Made by a program: the position numbers and the translations under genes
NCBI GenBank assembly: GCA_030682755.1
Contig: JAUXNR010000231.1
Location: 1 to 21,678, forward strand
DNA length: 21,678 bases
Source of the DNA: Flavobacterium sp.
GTDB taxonomy: Bacteria > Bacteroidota > Bacteroidia > Flavobacteriales > Flavobacteriaceae
Direction of reading: 5' to 3'
In this document: positions 1 through 6,933 of the stretch, piece by piece
How the letters are laid out: each line of letters begins with the position of its first letter
How positions within the stretch are numbered: position 1 is the stretch's first letter
The notes under the pieces: generated by a model
Seen by the model: only the letters and a program-made list of their open reading frames with translations
What the model was told of the DNA's origin: nothing
Databases searched by the model: none

Positions 1-517
1 GTTAGAGGAGGTTGTTCCCGGTGAAGACGAAGAGGATGAGGAGATTATATTATACAGTCAGTCTGTGGATAGAACTTCGAATTACTTTACGTTGAATATG
101 TTTACCGGTTTACAATTGGGCACTACTTATAGATTGCGAGTTGCTTTAGGCTTTAATGGAGTGTTTGGGCCATATGGTTCAGGTAAAGATTGTAGTGTTA
201 CGTATGTTACTGCAGAAGACAAAGCACCATTTATGAAAAATGCTACTGAGAAAGATGCAACAGCTGGTTCAACATTTGCAGCGGTAGGTTATCCTAATCC
301 GTATGTTGATTATTTCTCTTTAACAATTCGTTCGAATAGTACAGAAAAAGTTCGATATGCTATTTATGACATGGCGGGTCGTTTGTTAGAAACGAAAGAA
401 GTTAACTATTCAGAACTTCAAAACAGTAGTTTAGGTATGGCTTACCCATCCGGAATTTACAATGTTATTGTAATTCAGGAGGATCAGACACAGACGATTC
501 GAATGGTTAAGAAGTAA
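1..517 (+). CDS. T9SS-sorted secreted/surface protein, C-terminal part (5' partial)
   Basis: The reading frame is open from base 2 to the stop at 515-517, so the gene begins outside the window; the GTG at 65 is not a believable start because coding sequence continues upstream. The visible 171 residues begin with a very acidic stretch (GEDEEDEE). A fibronectin-III-like strand pattern follows (GLQLGTTYRLRVALGFNG). After a short linker comes an approximately 80-residue C-terminal domain with the hallmarks of the type IX sorting signal: YPNPYVDYFSL, then YAIYDMAGRLLETKEV, then YPSGIYNVIVI, ending in a basic MVKK. Family knowledge says such domains send proteins through the Bacteroidota T9SS, usually with cleavage of the tail at the surface. 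The function of the missing N-terminal body cannot be judged. It looks unrelated to the glycan locus and has its own terminator just downstream. Confidence 0.85.
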   Translation, partial: LEEVVPGEDEEDEEIILYSQSVDRTSNYFTLNMFTGLQLGTTYRLRVALGFNGVFGPYGSGKDCSVTYVTAEDKAPFMKNATEKDATAGSTFAAVGYPNPYVDYFSLTIRSNSTEKVRYAIYDMAGRLLETKEVNYSELQNSSLGMAYPSGIYNVIVIQEDQTQTIRMVKK

Positions 518-556
518 TTGAGTAACTAAGTTGCTGAGTGACTGAGTTGCTGAGCA
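517..556. repeat. Degenerate 8-base tandem repeat, 5 units (RCTGAGTT type)
   Basis: Five octamers in exact register: ATTGAGTA, ACTAAGTT, GCTGAGTG, ACTGAGTT, GCTGAGCA. The first unit starts on the last base of the upstream stop codon. The shared core is YTRAG. An array with the same consensus lies at 20925-20956, and one in the opposite orientation at 12183-12250. The function is unknown. Confidence 0.7.
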
Positions 557-572
557 ACAGATTATAAAGTAA

Positions 573-603
573 GGCCTCCGAGAGATTCGGGGGTCTTTTT
601 TTT
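573..603 (+). terminator. Rho-independent terminator after the T9SS-protein gene
   Basis: A 9-bp stem is formed by GGCCTCCGA (573-581) and TCGGGGGTC (587-595), with seven Watson-Crick and two G-T pairs around a 5-base loop. Eight T residues follow at 596-603. This is a textbook intrinsic terminator placed 56 bases after the stop codon, and it isolates the first gene from the kinase region. Confidence 0.88.
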
Positions 604-683
604 GGTGATAGATAATTAGCAAAGTGCTAAAATGGGTTGGAAGTAGTGTCATATTTGTTTTACACTGTGTAGAATAAATTTTA

Positions 684-691
684 TATCTTTG
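684..691 (+). promoter_or_regulatory. Bacteroidota-type -7 promoter element (TATCTTTG)
   Basis: TATCTTTG is a perfect match to the TAnnTTTG -7 consensus used by the primary sigma factor of flavobacteria. A well-spaced TTG/TTTG -33 element is lacking: the nearest, TTTG at 654-657, is about 26 bases upstream, further than the usual 17-23. It could drive transcription across the 713-967 frame into the kinase gene. Confidence 0.4.
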
Positions 692-712
692 TAGGCCTCA
701 TTTACACTATTC

Positions 713-967
713 ATGGTTTTCAAAAGCCGGTTTTACTCTTTACAAAGTGTTTACCAGCATTTGCAGAGCATAATTATCATTTGTTTCTCCATTGATTTGG
801 GAATGCCATTTGTAATCAAGGCAATTTTAATACAATGTGAAATGGATAAACAAATACAATGTGACGTGTTAACTATTACAACGAGTCAATCGTTTTTTTA
901 CTTAGAAGAAAAGCAGGATGTAGTAGTATGTTTATTTAACAGCTTCGGAATTATTTCTTTCGTATAA
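713..967 (+). CDS. Doubtful small hypothetical protein (84 aa)
   Basis: An ATG-started frame of 84 codons downstream of a consensus -7 element and 31 bases before the kinase start. The predicted product has a hydrophobic stretch (SIIIICFSIDLGMPFVIKAI) that could be one membrane segment; otherwise it is unremarkable and I recognise no family. It is listed only because its position is suggestive. It may well be chance, since a long open frame is common in this AT-rich DNA. Confidence 0.15.
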   Translation: MVFKSRFYSLQSVYQHLQSIIIICFSIDLGMPFVIKAILIQCEMDKQIQCDVLTITTSQSFFYLEEKQDVVVCLFNSFGIISFV

Positions 968-998
968 TTTCCCTAAATACTTTTAAACGAATCGTTAC

Positions 999-3900
999 AT
1001 GCTACTATCCAAAAGAAATATAAGCCGTTTGTGGATTCGTTATAGAAAGCATGTTCAGGACGTGGTTTTGTCCGATGTGCCTCATCTTCATGATAAAGTA
1101 TATTATTGGAGAACTACTGTTTTTTGTAAAATCCTTACTTATCTTACACCATTAAGTGTCTTAGCCTTATTGCCGAGTGTTTATGCCGCTTTTAGTAATG
1201 CTGTTCCGGTGGTTGGTTTTATGGATTTGTGTGTATTTATTATGCTGGTTACAATAACATTAGTTCCCAACATAAAATTAGAGGTAAGAAAAGTAATTTT
1301 TATTATTATTCTTTATTTATTATCCATTGTTCTGCTGTATTATTTACCCTTTCCGGGTCCGGGATTACTTTTTTTACTTACGATTACTATTTTTACTTCT
1401 CTCATTTTTTCTGCTACTTCGGCTTATTTGTCTGCTTGGATTAATAGTGTTATTTGTTTGTTTTTTGCTTTTTTAATTTATTTAGATATTGCATGGCCAA
1501 TTACATCAGCGTATAGTTTTGGAGCTTGGATTGCCGTATCCTCTAATGTAATAGTGTTATCTTTTGCCTCTGCAAAATGTTTGGATTTATTGTTAGTTGG
1601 GTTAACAACAGCTTTAAGAGAAAATAAAATTTCGGAAGTTAAATTAGCAAAAGCCAATCGCCTCTACCATTTTATCAGTCAAATTAATCAAACTATTGTT
1701 CATGTTCAGGATGCTGAGACACTTTTTGAAAAATCGTGTCAAATTGCAATAGAGTTTGGAAAATATAAAAAGGCATGGTTGTGTAGCTTTGATGCAACTC
1801 AGAAAAAAATAGTCCTACTTGATTCTTCGGGTTTAACAGAAGAAGAAATCAATCGGATTACAAATGAGCCATATGAAATTGACGGTCCGTTGGAGTATGT
1901 CTTCCGAACCGGGAATTATTTTCTAAGTAATGATTTTATGACAGAAGTAGAACAAGTAAACTGGAAGCCTTATGCAGAAAAGCACAACATTGGCTCTTGT
2001 ATTGTTTTACCAATAAAAAAGGGGGGTAGTGTTTTTGGGGCTTTTTGCCTATATGCTACTGAATCATACTATTTTGATACAGATGATATTGCTTCACTTA
2101 AAGAGGTGACCGGAGATATTTCTTTTGCACTGGACCTTTTTGACAAAAACGCCAGACATCAAGAGGCTGAAGATTTATTAGCTCAAAATGAAAAGCGGTT
2201 TAGAGCTTTGATAGAAAACAGTTCAGATATGATTGTACTCTCTTCTTTAGAAGGTAAAATCATTTATGGAAGTCCTTCTGTGCCCAAGTTTTTCGGATAT
2301 ACCCTTGATGAGGTTTTAAACACCTCCGCTTTTGATTTTATTCATCCCGAAGATTTTTCCATTTTATCAAAAAAAATGGAAACCATTTTAGAAATACCGG
2401 GGCAGTCGTTTACTAATCAACATCGGATTTTACACAAAAACCAACAATGGATTTGGTGTGAAGGAACCTTTACAAACCTACTTCATGAGCCCGGAATTGA
2501 TGCAGTGGTTTTAAATTTTAGAGACATTTCTGAAAAGAAAGCAGCGGAGCTGGAATTGCAGAAAAATTTTGAAGAACTGGAATCCCTTACTCAAGAACAA
2601 AACACAATTTTAAATACCTTGCCTGCAAGTATTGCTTTGTTGGATCATAAAGGCAACATCCTAAAAGTAAATGAAGAGTGGATTCATTTTGGAAAAGTCA
2701 ATGGTTTGCCTGATTCGTACGAACATCTCCATAAAAATTATATTGAAGTTTCTGAAACGTCTTTAGGCAAAGAGGCTACTGACGGCAAAAAAATGGCCAT
2801 GGGTTTACGGGAAGTGTTGCAAGGAAAACGGGATCATTTTACCATGGAATATCAATGCGATTCTTCAGATGAACGAAGATGGTATCGGGCAGAGGTTCGG
2901 CCTTTTAAGAGTAAGCAACTCTCAGGTGCAGTGGTCATGCACAGTAACATATCGGAACGAAAAAGGGCTGAGGCAGAGATGTTGCTTCTTATCAATAATA
3001 CCGAAGAATCGTTTGTATTACTCAATCGGGATTTGAAAATCGTTTCGTATAATGTTCAATTTGAAAAAATGTACAAAAAGTATATGGGTATTCCAATTCA
3101 TAAAGGTGATTCTATTTTGGATTATGCATTACCGGAAAGAAGAACAATGGTGGCAGCCATCTATGAAAGGGTTTTGTCAGGACATGTTGAAGAATCTGAA
3201 CTGAATTTTACTAAAGCAAATAACATTACACATCATTTCAGTCTTAAATATACACCGGCCAAAGATGAGTTTGGAAATATTTTTGGTGTGTTTGTCACCG
3301 CTGCAGATATAACTGAAAAAAGAATAGCCGAAGAGCAAAAAGAATTTGAAAGAAGAAATAAAGAAGCCTTAATTAATAGTACCGATGATTTGATTTGGAG
3401 CATTTCCAAAGAATTTAAACTTATTGCGGCTAATACTTCCTTTATCAAAGAAATAAATAAATTCTTTGGGGTGATCTTAAAGCCTGGTGATGAAGTGTTA
3501 TTACAAGGCATTTACCCGCCTGACTTTATTGCTTATTGGAAACAATTATACACCAGGGCTCTTGAAGGAGAGTCATTTAGAACTGAAATTTATACACCTC
3601 CAACTGCGGAGGGAGAAGAATCTTGGGCTGAAACAAGTTTTAGTCCGATTTTTTATAACGAGCAAATAGTTGGTATTGCCTGTTATTCCAGGAATATGAC
3701 AGAAAACAAAAAAGCAGAACTTGAGCTTCGTGCCAGTGAAACAAGGTTAGCCGAAGCTCAGGCGTTGGCTAAAATTGGAAATTGGGAAACGGATCTAAAA
3801 ACATTCAATGTGATTTGGTCTGAACAAACTTTTCAAATTTTTGAATGTGATTCAGAAGATTTTAAATCCTCTCATCCTGATTTCTTGAATTTTGTTCATC

Positions 3901-5177
3901 CTGATGATCGTGTGAAGGTAGATACTGCTTTTATGGATTCGTTAGACAAGGACATGGTTCATGCTATTGAGCATCGTATCATTACCAAACGAGGTGCAAT
4001 TAAATTTGTGGAGGAACGATGGCAAGTTCTTCACGACATACAAGGGGTTCCCATTAAAGCGATTGGAACTTGCCAAGATGTTACGGAGCGAAAAAAATCG
4101 GATTTCGAAAACAAATTTAAAGCAGAATTGTTAGATACCATCGGACAAGCTGTTATTGCTACTGACTTGGAAGGAAACATAACTTTTTGGAACAAAGCAG
4201 CAGTAGAAATATACGGATGGACCTATGAAGAAGCCTTTGGTAAAAATATTTTGGATTTAACCCCTGCCATTCCATCAAAAGAAGAGGGTGTATCGCTCAT
4301 GCAAAAATTGGCTTTAGGCGAAATGTGGTCCGGGGAGTTTTATATGAAAAGAAAAACGGGTAGTTTTTTTCCGGCCTATGTGTACAATTCTCCGGTTTAT
4401 GATGAATTTGGTAAGCAAGTAGGTATTATTGGCGTTTCTAATGACATTTCTGAACGCAAAGAACATGAATTGGAACGGGCAAAAATTACCAATGATTTGT
4501 TGCAGCGGAATCGCGATTTGGAGCAGTTTACCTTTATCATTTCTCACAATTTAAGAGCTCCAACGGCAAATATTATTGGATTTACAGAAATATTACAAGA
4601 TGAGACACTAACGCCTCAAGAACAAAAGGAATTGCTTTTTGCTCTTTCATCCTCAGTTTCAGGACTGGATTCCATCATCAAAGATATTAATGCAATCTTA
4701 CAGATTAAAGGAGAAATTAATGAGAAAAAAGAAATACTATCCTTTTCTAAATTAGTAAATGATATTCAGGTTAATATTGAACATATGATGTTGAAGCATC
4801 ATGTTCAGATAAAAGTAGATTTTTCTGAGATTGACCGTTTCTTTTCACTCAAGGCTTATTTGCACAGTATTTTTTATAATTTGATTACTAATAGTATCAA
4901 ATACAGACAGCCTGATGTAGCTCCCACTATCGAAATTAAAAGCAAGATGGAGAATGGAAAAATAATTCTTACCTTTAGTGACAACGGATTGGGTATTGAC
5001 ATGGAAACAAAAAGTGATAAAGTATTCGGACTTTACAAACGATTCCACTCACACGTTGAAGGTAAAGGTGTCGGTTTGTTTATGGTAAAAACTCAAGTAG
5101 AGGCCCTTGGCGGGATCATTACCGTTGCGAGTAACGTAAATAAAGGAACAATATTTACCATTGTTTTTGAAAATTAA
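999..5177 (+). CDS. Membrane-bound multi-PAS hybrid-less sensor histidine kinase
   Basis: 1392 residues. Six hydrophobic segments lie between about residues 41 and 202 and form the membrane sensor region. A GAF domain follows at about 237-380, then six consecutive PAS domains at roughly 396-510, 534-650, 661-772, 787-900, 915-1030 and 1040-1150. Each ends in the typical PAC tail (e.g. RDISEKK, SNISERK, AADITEK, QDVTERK, NDISERK). The HisKA dimerisation helix contains ISHNLRAPTANIIGF, with the phospho-accepting histidine at residue 1183. The HATPase domain shows the N box (FYNLITNSIKYR, about 1290-1302), the G1 box DNGLGID (from residue 1328) and the G2 box GKGVGLFM. All catalytic elements look intact. 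There is no receiver domain of its own; the partner is the single-domain receiver encoded immediately downstream. The signal is unknown. I see no sign that it regulates the glycan genes beyond proximity. Confidence 0.95.
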   Translation: MLLSKRNISRLWIRYRKHVQDVVLSDVPHLHDKVYYWRTTVFCKILTYLTPLSVLALLPSVYAAFSNAVPVVGFMDLCVFIMLVTITLVPNIKLEVRKVIFIIILYLLSIVLLYYLPFPGPGLLFLLTITIFTSLIFSATSAYLSAWINSVICLFFAFLIYLDIAWPITSAYSFGAWIAVSSNVIVLSFASAKCLDLLLVGLTTALRENKISEVKLAKANRLYHFISQINQTIVHVQDAETLFEKSCQIAIEFGKYKKAWLCSFDATQKKIVLLDSSGLTEEEINRITNEPYEIDGPLEYVFRTGNYFLSNDFMTEVEQVNWKPYAEKHNIGSCIVLPIKKGGSVFGAFCLYATESYYFDTDDIASLKEVTGDISFALDLFDKNARHQEAEDLLAQNEKRFRALIENSSDMIVLSSLEGKIIYGSPSVPKFFGYTLDEVLNTSAFDFIHPEDFSILSKKMETILEIPGQSFTNQHRILHKNQQWIWCEGTFTNLLHEPGIDAVVLNFRDISEKKAAELELQKNFEELESLTQEQNTILNTLPASIALLDHKGNILKVNEEWIHFGKVNGLPDSYEHLHKNYIEVSETSLGKEATDGKKMAMGLREVLQGKRDHFTMEYQCDSSDERRWYRAEVRPFKSKQLSGAVVMHSNISERKRAEAEMLLLINNTEESFVLLNRDLKIVSYNVQFEKMYKKYMGIPIHKGDSILDYALPERRTMVAAIYERVLSGHVEESELNFTKANNITHHFSLKYTPAKDEFGNIFGVFVTAADITEKRIAEEQKEFERRNKEALINSTDDLIWSISKEFKLIAANTSFIKEINKFFGVILKPGDEVLLQGIYPPDFIAYWKQLYTRALEGESFRTEIYTPPTAEGEESWAETSFSPIFYNEQIVGIACYSRNMTENKKAELELRASETRLAEAQALAKIGNWETDLKTFNVIWSEQTFQIFECDSEDFKSSHPDFLNFVHPDDRVKVDTAFMDSLDKDMVHAIEHRIITKRGAIKFVEERWQVLHDIQGVPIKAIGTCQDVTERKKSDFENKFKAELLDTIGQAVIATDLEGNITFWNKAAVEIYGWTYEEAFGKNILDLTPAIPSKEEGVSLMQKLALGEMWSGEFYMKRKTGSFFPAYVYNSPVYDEFGKQVGIIGVSNDISERKEHELERAKITNDLLQRNRDLEQFTFIISHNLRAPTANIIGFTEILQDETLTPQEQKELLFALSSSVSGLDSIIKDINAILQIKGEINEKKEILSFSKLVNDIQVNIEHMMLKHHVQIKVDFSEIDRFFSLKAYLHSIFYNLITNSIKYRQPDVAPTIEIKSKMENGKIILTFSDNGLGIDMETKSDKVFGLYKRFHSHVEGKGVGLFMVKTQVEALGGIITVASNVNKGTIFTIVFEN

Positions 5178-5188
5178 TAGGGGTGCGT

Positions 5189-5596
5189 ATGAAAAAAACA
5201 ACCAAGCAGTTTATTATTGTTGACGATGATCCTTTCAGCAATTTTCTCTCTAAGACGGTATTGCTGAAATTATACGGTGAAGTGGTCATAAAGGATTTTT
5301 TAGTACCGGAGCTGGCCTTAGATTATATTAAAAAGGAATATGAATTTTCTAAGGCTAAAGAAAAAATAATTCTTTTATTAGACATCAATATGCCTACCAT
5401 AACGGGATGGGAATTTCTTGATTTATTTAAAGATTACCCCGTGTCAGTTCAAAATCTGTTTCAGGTTTATATTCTTTCTTCTTCCATAGACCCTGTTGAT
5501 ATTGAGCGAGCCAAACAAAATCCATTGGTTATGGGTTTTATAGAGAAGCCTTTAAACAGGGGGGTGCTTGTGGAGCTATTGGAGGGTAATGGATAA
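5189..5596 (+). CDS. Single-domain response regulator (CheY-like receiver)
   Basis: 135 residues made almost entirely of one receiver domain with no output domain. Visible motifs are the acidic pocket VDDDPFSN near the N terminus, the phospho-accepting aspartate at residue 65 within LLLDINMPTITGWEF, the switch serine region LSSS, and the conserved lysine in IEKPL. The ATG at 5189 is preferred over the in-frame GTG at 5183, because it gives the usual short lead (MKKTTKQFIIVDDD) and lies 11 bases after the kinase stop. Spacing and orientation make it the cognate phosphate acceptor of the upstream PAS kinase. Receivers of this kind act by protein-protein contact or as phosphorelay intermediates, so the final output is not visible here. 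Confidence 0.92.
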   Translation: MKKTTKQFIIVDDDPFSNFLSKTVLLKLYGEVVIKDFLVPELALDYIKKEYEFSKAKEKIILLLDINMPTITGWEFLDLFKDYPVSVQNLFQVYILSSSIDPVDIERAKQNPLVMGFIEKPLNRGVLVELLEGNG

Positions 5597-5631
5597 ATGT
5601 GATAGGTAAGGGCAAAAGTGATGGGAAAATT

Positions 5632-5666
5632 CCAAACTCCAAACTCACACCTCCCAACTCCCAGCA
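5632..5666. repeat. Degenerate 7-base tandem repeat, 5 units (CCCAACT type)
   Basis: Five heptamers in register: CCAAACT, CCAAACT, CACACCT, CCCAACT, CCCAGCA. The 11-mer CTCCCAACTCC at 5651-5661 recurs exactly at 6873-6883 on the other side of wzm, and in reverse complement inside 6725-6752. The repeat lies between the response regulator and the promoter element of wzm. Confidence 0.65.
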
Positions 5667-5704
5667 CTTTTACCTCCCCCATCATAATTCCAATTAAAAT
5701 TTAT

Positions 5705-5712
5705 TACTTTTG
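5705..5712 (+). promoter_or_regulatory. Bacteroidota-type -7 element (TACTTTTG) before wzm
   Basis: TACTTTTG fits the TAnnTTTG consensus and lies 17 bases before the wzm start codon, a distance that gives a short 5' leader. No good -33 TTG is visible at 17-23 bases upstream. It is the most plausible promoter for the start of the glycan locus. Confidence 0.45.
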
Positions 5713-5729
5713 ACTTCCAAATAAAAGAC

Positions 5730-6593
5730 ATGGAAGAAGATAACGAAAAATGGCTGTTTGAGATTTCAGGTAAGAAATCAAGTTTTTCTATTAATTATAA
5801 AGAGATTTGGCATTACAGGGATTTGTTGCTTTTGTTTGTGAAGCGTGATATTGTTACATTTTATAAGCAAACCGTGTTGGGGCCGATTTGGTTTATTATT
5901 CAGCCGTTGCTTACATCGGTAATTCAATTTGTTATTTTTAGTAAGATTGCAGACATTCCCTCTGATGGAGTTCCTTACTTTTTGTTTGTATTGGCAGGAA
6001 ACATTTTGTGGTTTTATTTTTCAGACAGTATGAAAGCTACATCTGAAACGTTTACGGCTAATCAAAGTATTTTTGGAAAGGTTTATTTCCCGAGAATTAT
6101 TATGCCGTTGAAAGTGGTGCTCTCTAACGCCATTAAGTTTGGAATTCAATTTGTGTTTTTTCTTGTTGTTTTAGGCTATTATTTAGGACAGGGAATGGCC
6201 ATTCATCCGAATTGGTATGTGTTGTTAACACCATTGTTATTGTTAGTCGTTGCGATGATTGCCTTAGGTTTTGGTATGCTGATTTCTTCGTTGACGGTGA
6301 AATACCGCGATTTGAATTTTGTCATTACGTTTGGGATTTCATTGTATATGTATATTACTCCAATTGTATACCCCACCTCTTTGGTGTTAGAGAAAATTGA
6401 CCCCAAATACCACCAACTTGTTTATTTAAATCCGTTAACCAGTTTGTTCGATTTTTTTAAGTATGCTTTCATGGGTTCGGGGACCTTGGATTTCGGGGGG
6501 CTTTTGTACTCTTTTGTCTTTTCAGTAGTAATTTTCTTGGTAGGACTGGTTGTTTTTAACCGGACGGAAAAGAGTTTTATTGATGTTATTTAG
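5730..6593 (+). CDS. wzm: Polysaccharide ABC exporter, membrane permease (Wzm-type)
   Basis: 287 residues, normal for the ABC-2 permeases that export O-antigen or capsule. The N-terminal cytoplasmic lead carries the family pattern: YRDLLLLFVKRDI followed by YKQTVLGPIWFIIQPL, the amphipathic segment and first membrane helix. About six membrane helices follow, with the central motif SIFGKVYFPRIIMPL and the late KYRDLNFVITFGISLYMYITPIVYP typical of Wzm/KpsM/TagG proteins. It should form the inner-membrane channel with the Wzt ATPase at 6934 and move a completed lipid-linked glycan across the inner membrane. The two genes, normally adjacent or overlapping, are here separated by 340 repeat-rich bases. 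The start is the ATG at 5730 just after a -7 element. Confidence 0.92.
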   Translation: MEEDNEKWLFEISGKKSSFSINYKEIWHYRDLLLLFVKRDIVTFYKQTVLGPIWFIIQPLLTSVIQFVIFSKIADIPSDGVPYFLFVLAGNILWFYFSDSMKATSETFTANQSIFGKVYFPRIIMPLKVVLSNAIKFGIQFVFFLVVLGYYLGQGMAIHPNWYVLLTPLLLLVVAMIALGFGMLISSLTVKYRDLNFVITFGISLYMYITPIVYPTSLVLEKIDPKYHQLVYLNPLTSLFDFFKYAFMGSGTLDFGGLLYSFVFSVVIFLVGLVVFNRTEKSFIDVI

Positions 6594-6594
6594 G

Positions 6595-6634
6595 GGTTTA
6601 AAGGTTTAAAAGGTTAAGAGTTTAAAAGTTAAAA
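6595..6634. repeat. Degenerate 8-base tandem repeat, 5 units (RGTTTAAA type)
   Basis: Five octamers in register starting one base after the wzm stop codon: GGTTTAAA, GGTTTAAA, AGGTTAAG, AGTTTAAA, AGTTAAAA. The period and the TTAA core resemble the YTRAG octamer arrays elsewhere in the window. Confidence 0.65.
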
Positions 6635-6649
6635 AGGATGATACTAGAT

Positions 6650-6679
6650 GCTTCGACTGGCTCAGCAGGACAGCGGGTG
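6650..6679. repeat. REP-like intergenic element (CTTCGACTGGCTCAG type)
   Basis: CTTCGACTGGCTCAGCAGGA at 6651-6670 and the following CAGCGGGTG look like the short, GC-rich, dispersed element common between genes in Bacteroidota genomes. When translated it produces the familiar spurious peptide PAEPVEAS on the reverse strand. I recognise it from memory of such genomes rather than from any search. Only one copy is present here, so its repetitiveness cannot be shown from this window. Confidence 0.5.
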
Positions 6680-6724
6680 TTATATTGGGGCTTGTGTAAT
6701 TGTAGATTAGTTATAAGTAACATA

Positions 6725-6752
6725 AGTTGGGAGCTAGGAGTTGGGAGTGCCA
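6725..6752. repeat. Degenerate 7-base tandem repeat, 4 units (AGTTGGG, reverse of CCCAACT)
   Basis: Four heptamers: AGTTGGG, AGCTAGG, AGTTGGG, AGTGCCA. AGTTGGG is the reverse complement of the CCCAACT unit seen at 5632-5666 and 6826-6895, so this is the same family in the opposite orientation. Confidence 0.6.
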
Positions 6753-6825
6753 TTTCCATGAAGATTATTTCAGATTTTAAAAATTTCTCCAATCTGTGTT
6801 TAAAAATAGATGAAAGTACTAGCTC

Positions 6826-6895
6826 AATTACCAATCACTAATTACGATTCACCTATTACTCCCAACTAATTACTCCCAACTCCTATTTCCCATTT
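6826..6895. repeat. Degenerate 7-base tandem repeat, 10 units (AATTACT/CCCAACT)
   Basis: Ten heptamers keep perfect register over 70 bases: AATTACC, AATCACT, AATTACG, ATTCACC, TATTACT, CCCAACT, AATTACT, CCCAACT, CCTATTT, CCCATTT. The unit content drifts from AATTACT-like to CCCAACT-like, but most units end in CT, CC or TT. This is the longest such array in the window and lies 38 bases before the wzt start. Confidence 0.7.
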
Positions 6896-6933
6896 AAAAA
6901 AATAATACTACATTTAACCCTTTAACAGCATAC

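Larger units (their letters stand above)
604..998. other. Intergenic region without a confident gene
   Basis: About 395 bases between the terminator and the histidine-kinase start. It holds a -7 promoter element at 684-691. It also holds one open frame at 713-967 (84 codons, + strand) whose predicted product is rich in hydrophobic and aromatic residues and matches no family I recognise. That frame begins 21 bases after the -7 element, so a small expressed gene or leader peptide cannot be excluded, but composition alone does not support it. A weaker TACTTTTA at 978-985 sits just before the kinase start. I see no tRNA, ncRNA family or mobile element here. Confidence 0.5.
6594..6933. other. Repeat-filled gap between wzm and wzt
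   Basis: 340 bases with no believable gene. In order it contains an 8-base array (6595-6634), a REP-like element (6650-6679), a 7-base array in minus orientation (6725-6752), a short dyad CAGATT/AATCTG (6771-6776 and 6791-6796), and a ten-unit 7-base array (6826-6895). The 13-mer at 6736-6748 (AGGAGTTGGGAGT) is the exact reverse complement of 6872-6884, so the stretch between them could form a large stem-loop. Small open frames on both strands here merely read through these repeats. No consensus promoter for wzt is evident. Confidence 0.7.

Noticed and set aside
5467..5685. Minus-strand open frame after the response regulator
   Set aside because: It reads through the 7-base repeat (giving VLGVGRCEFGVWNF) and the end of the receiver gene antisense; no family resemblance and no promoter.
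6622..6841. Open frames on both strands in the wzm-wzt gap
   Set aside because: They are translations of the REP-like element (PAEPVEAS) and the repeat arrays, not genes.
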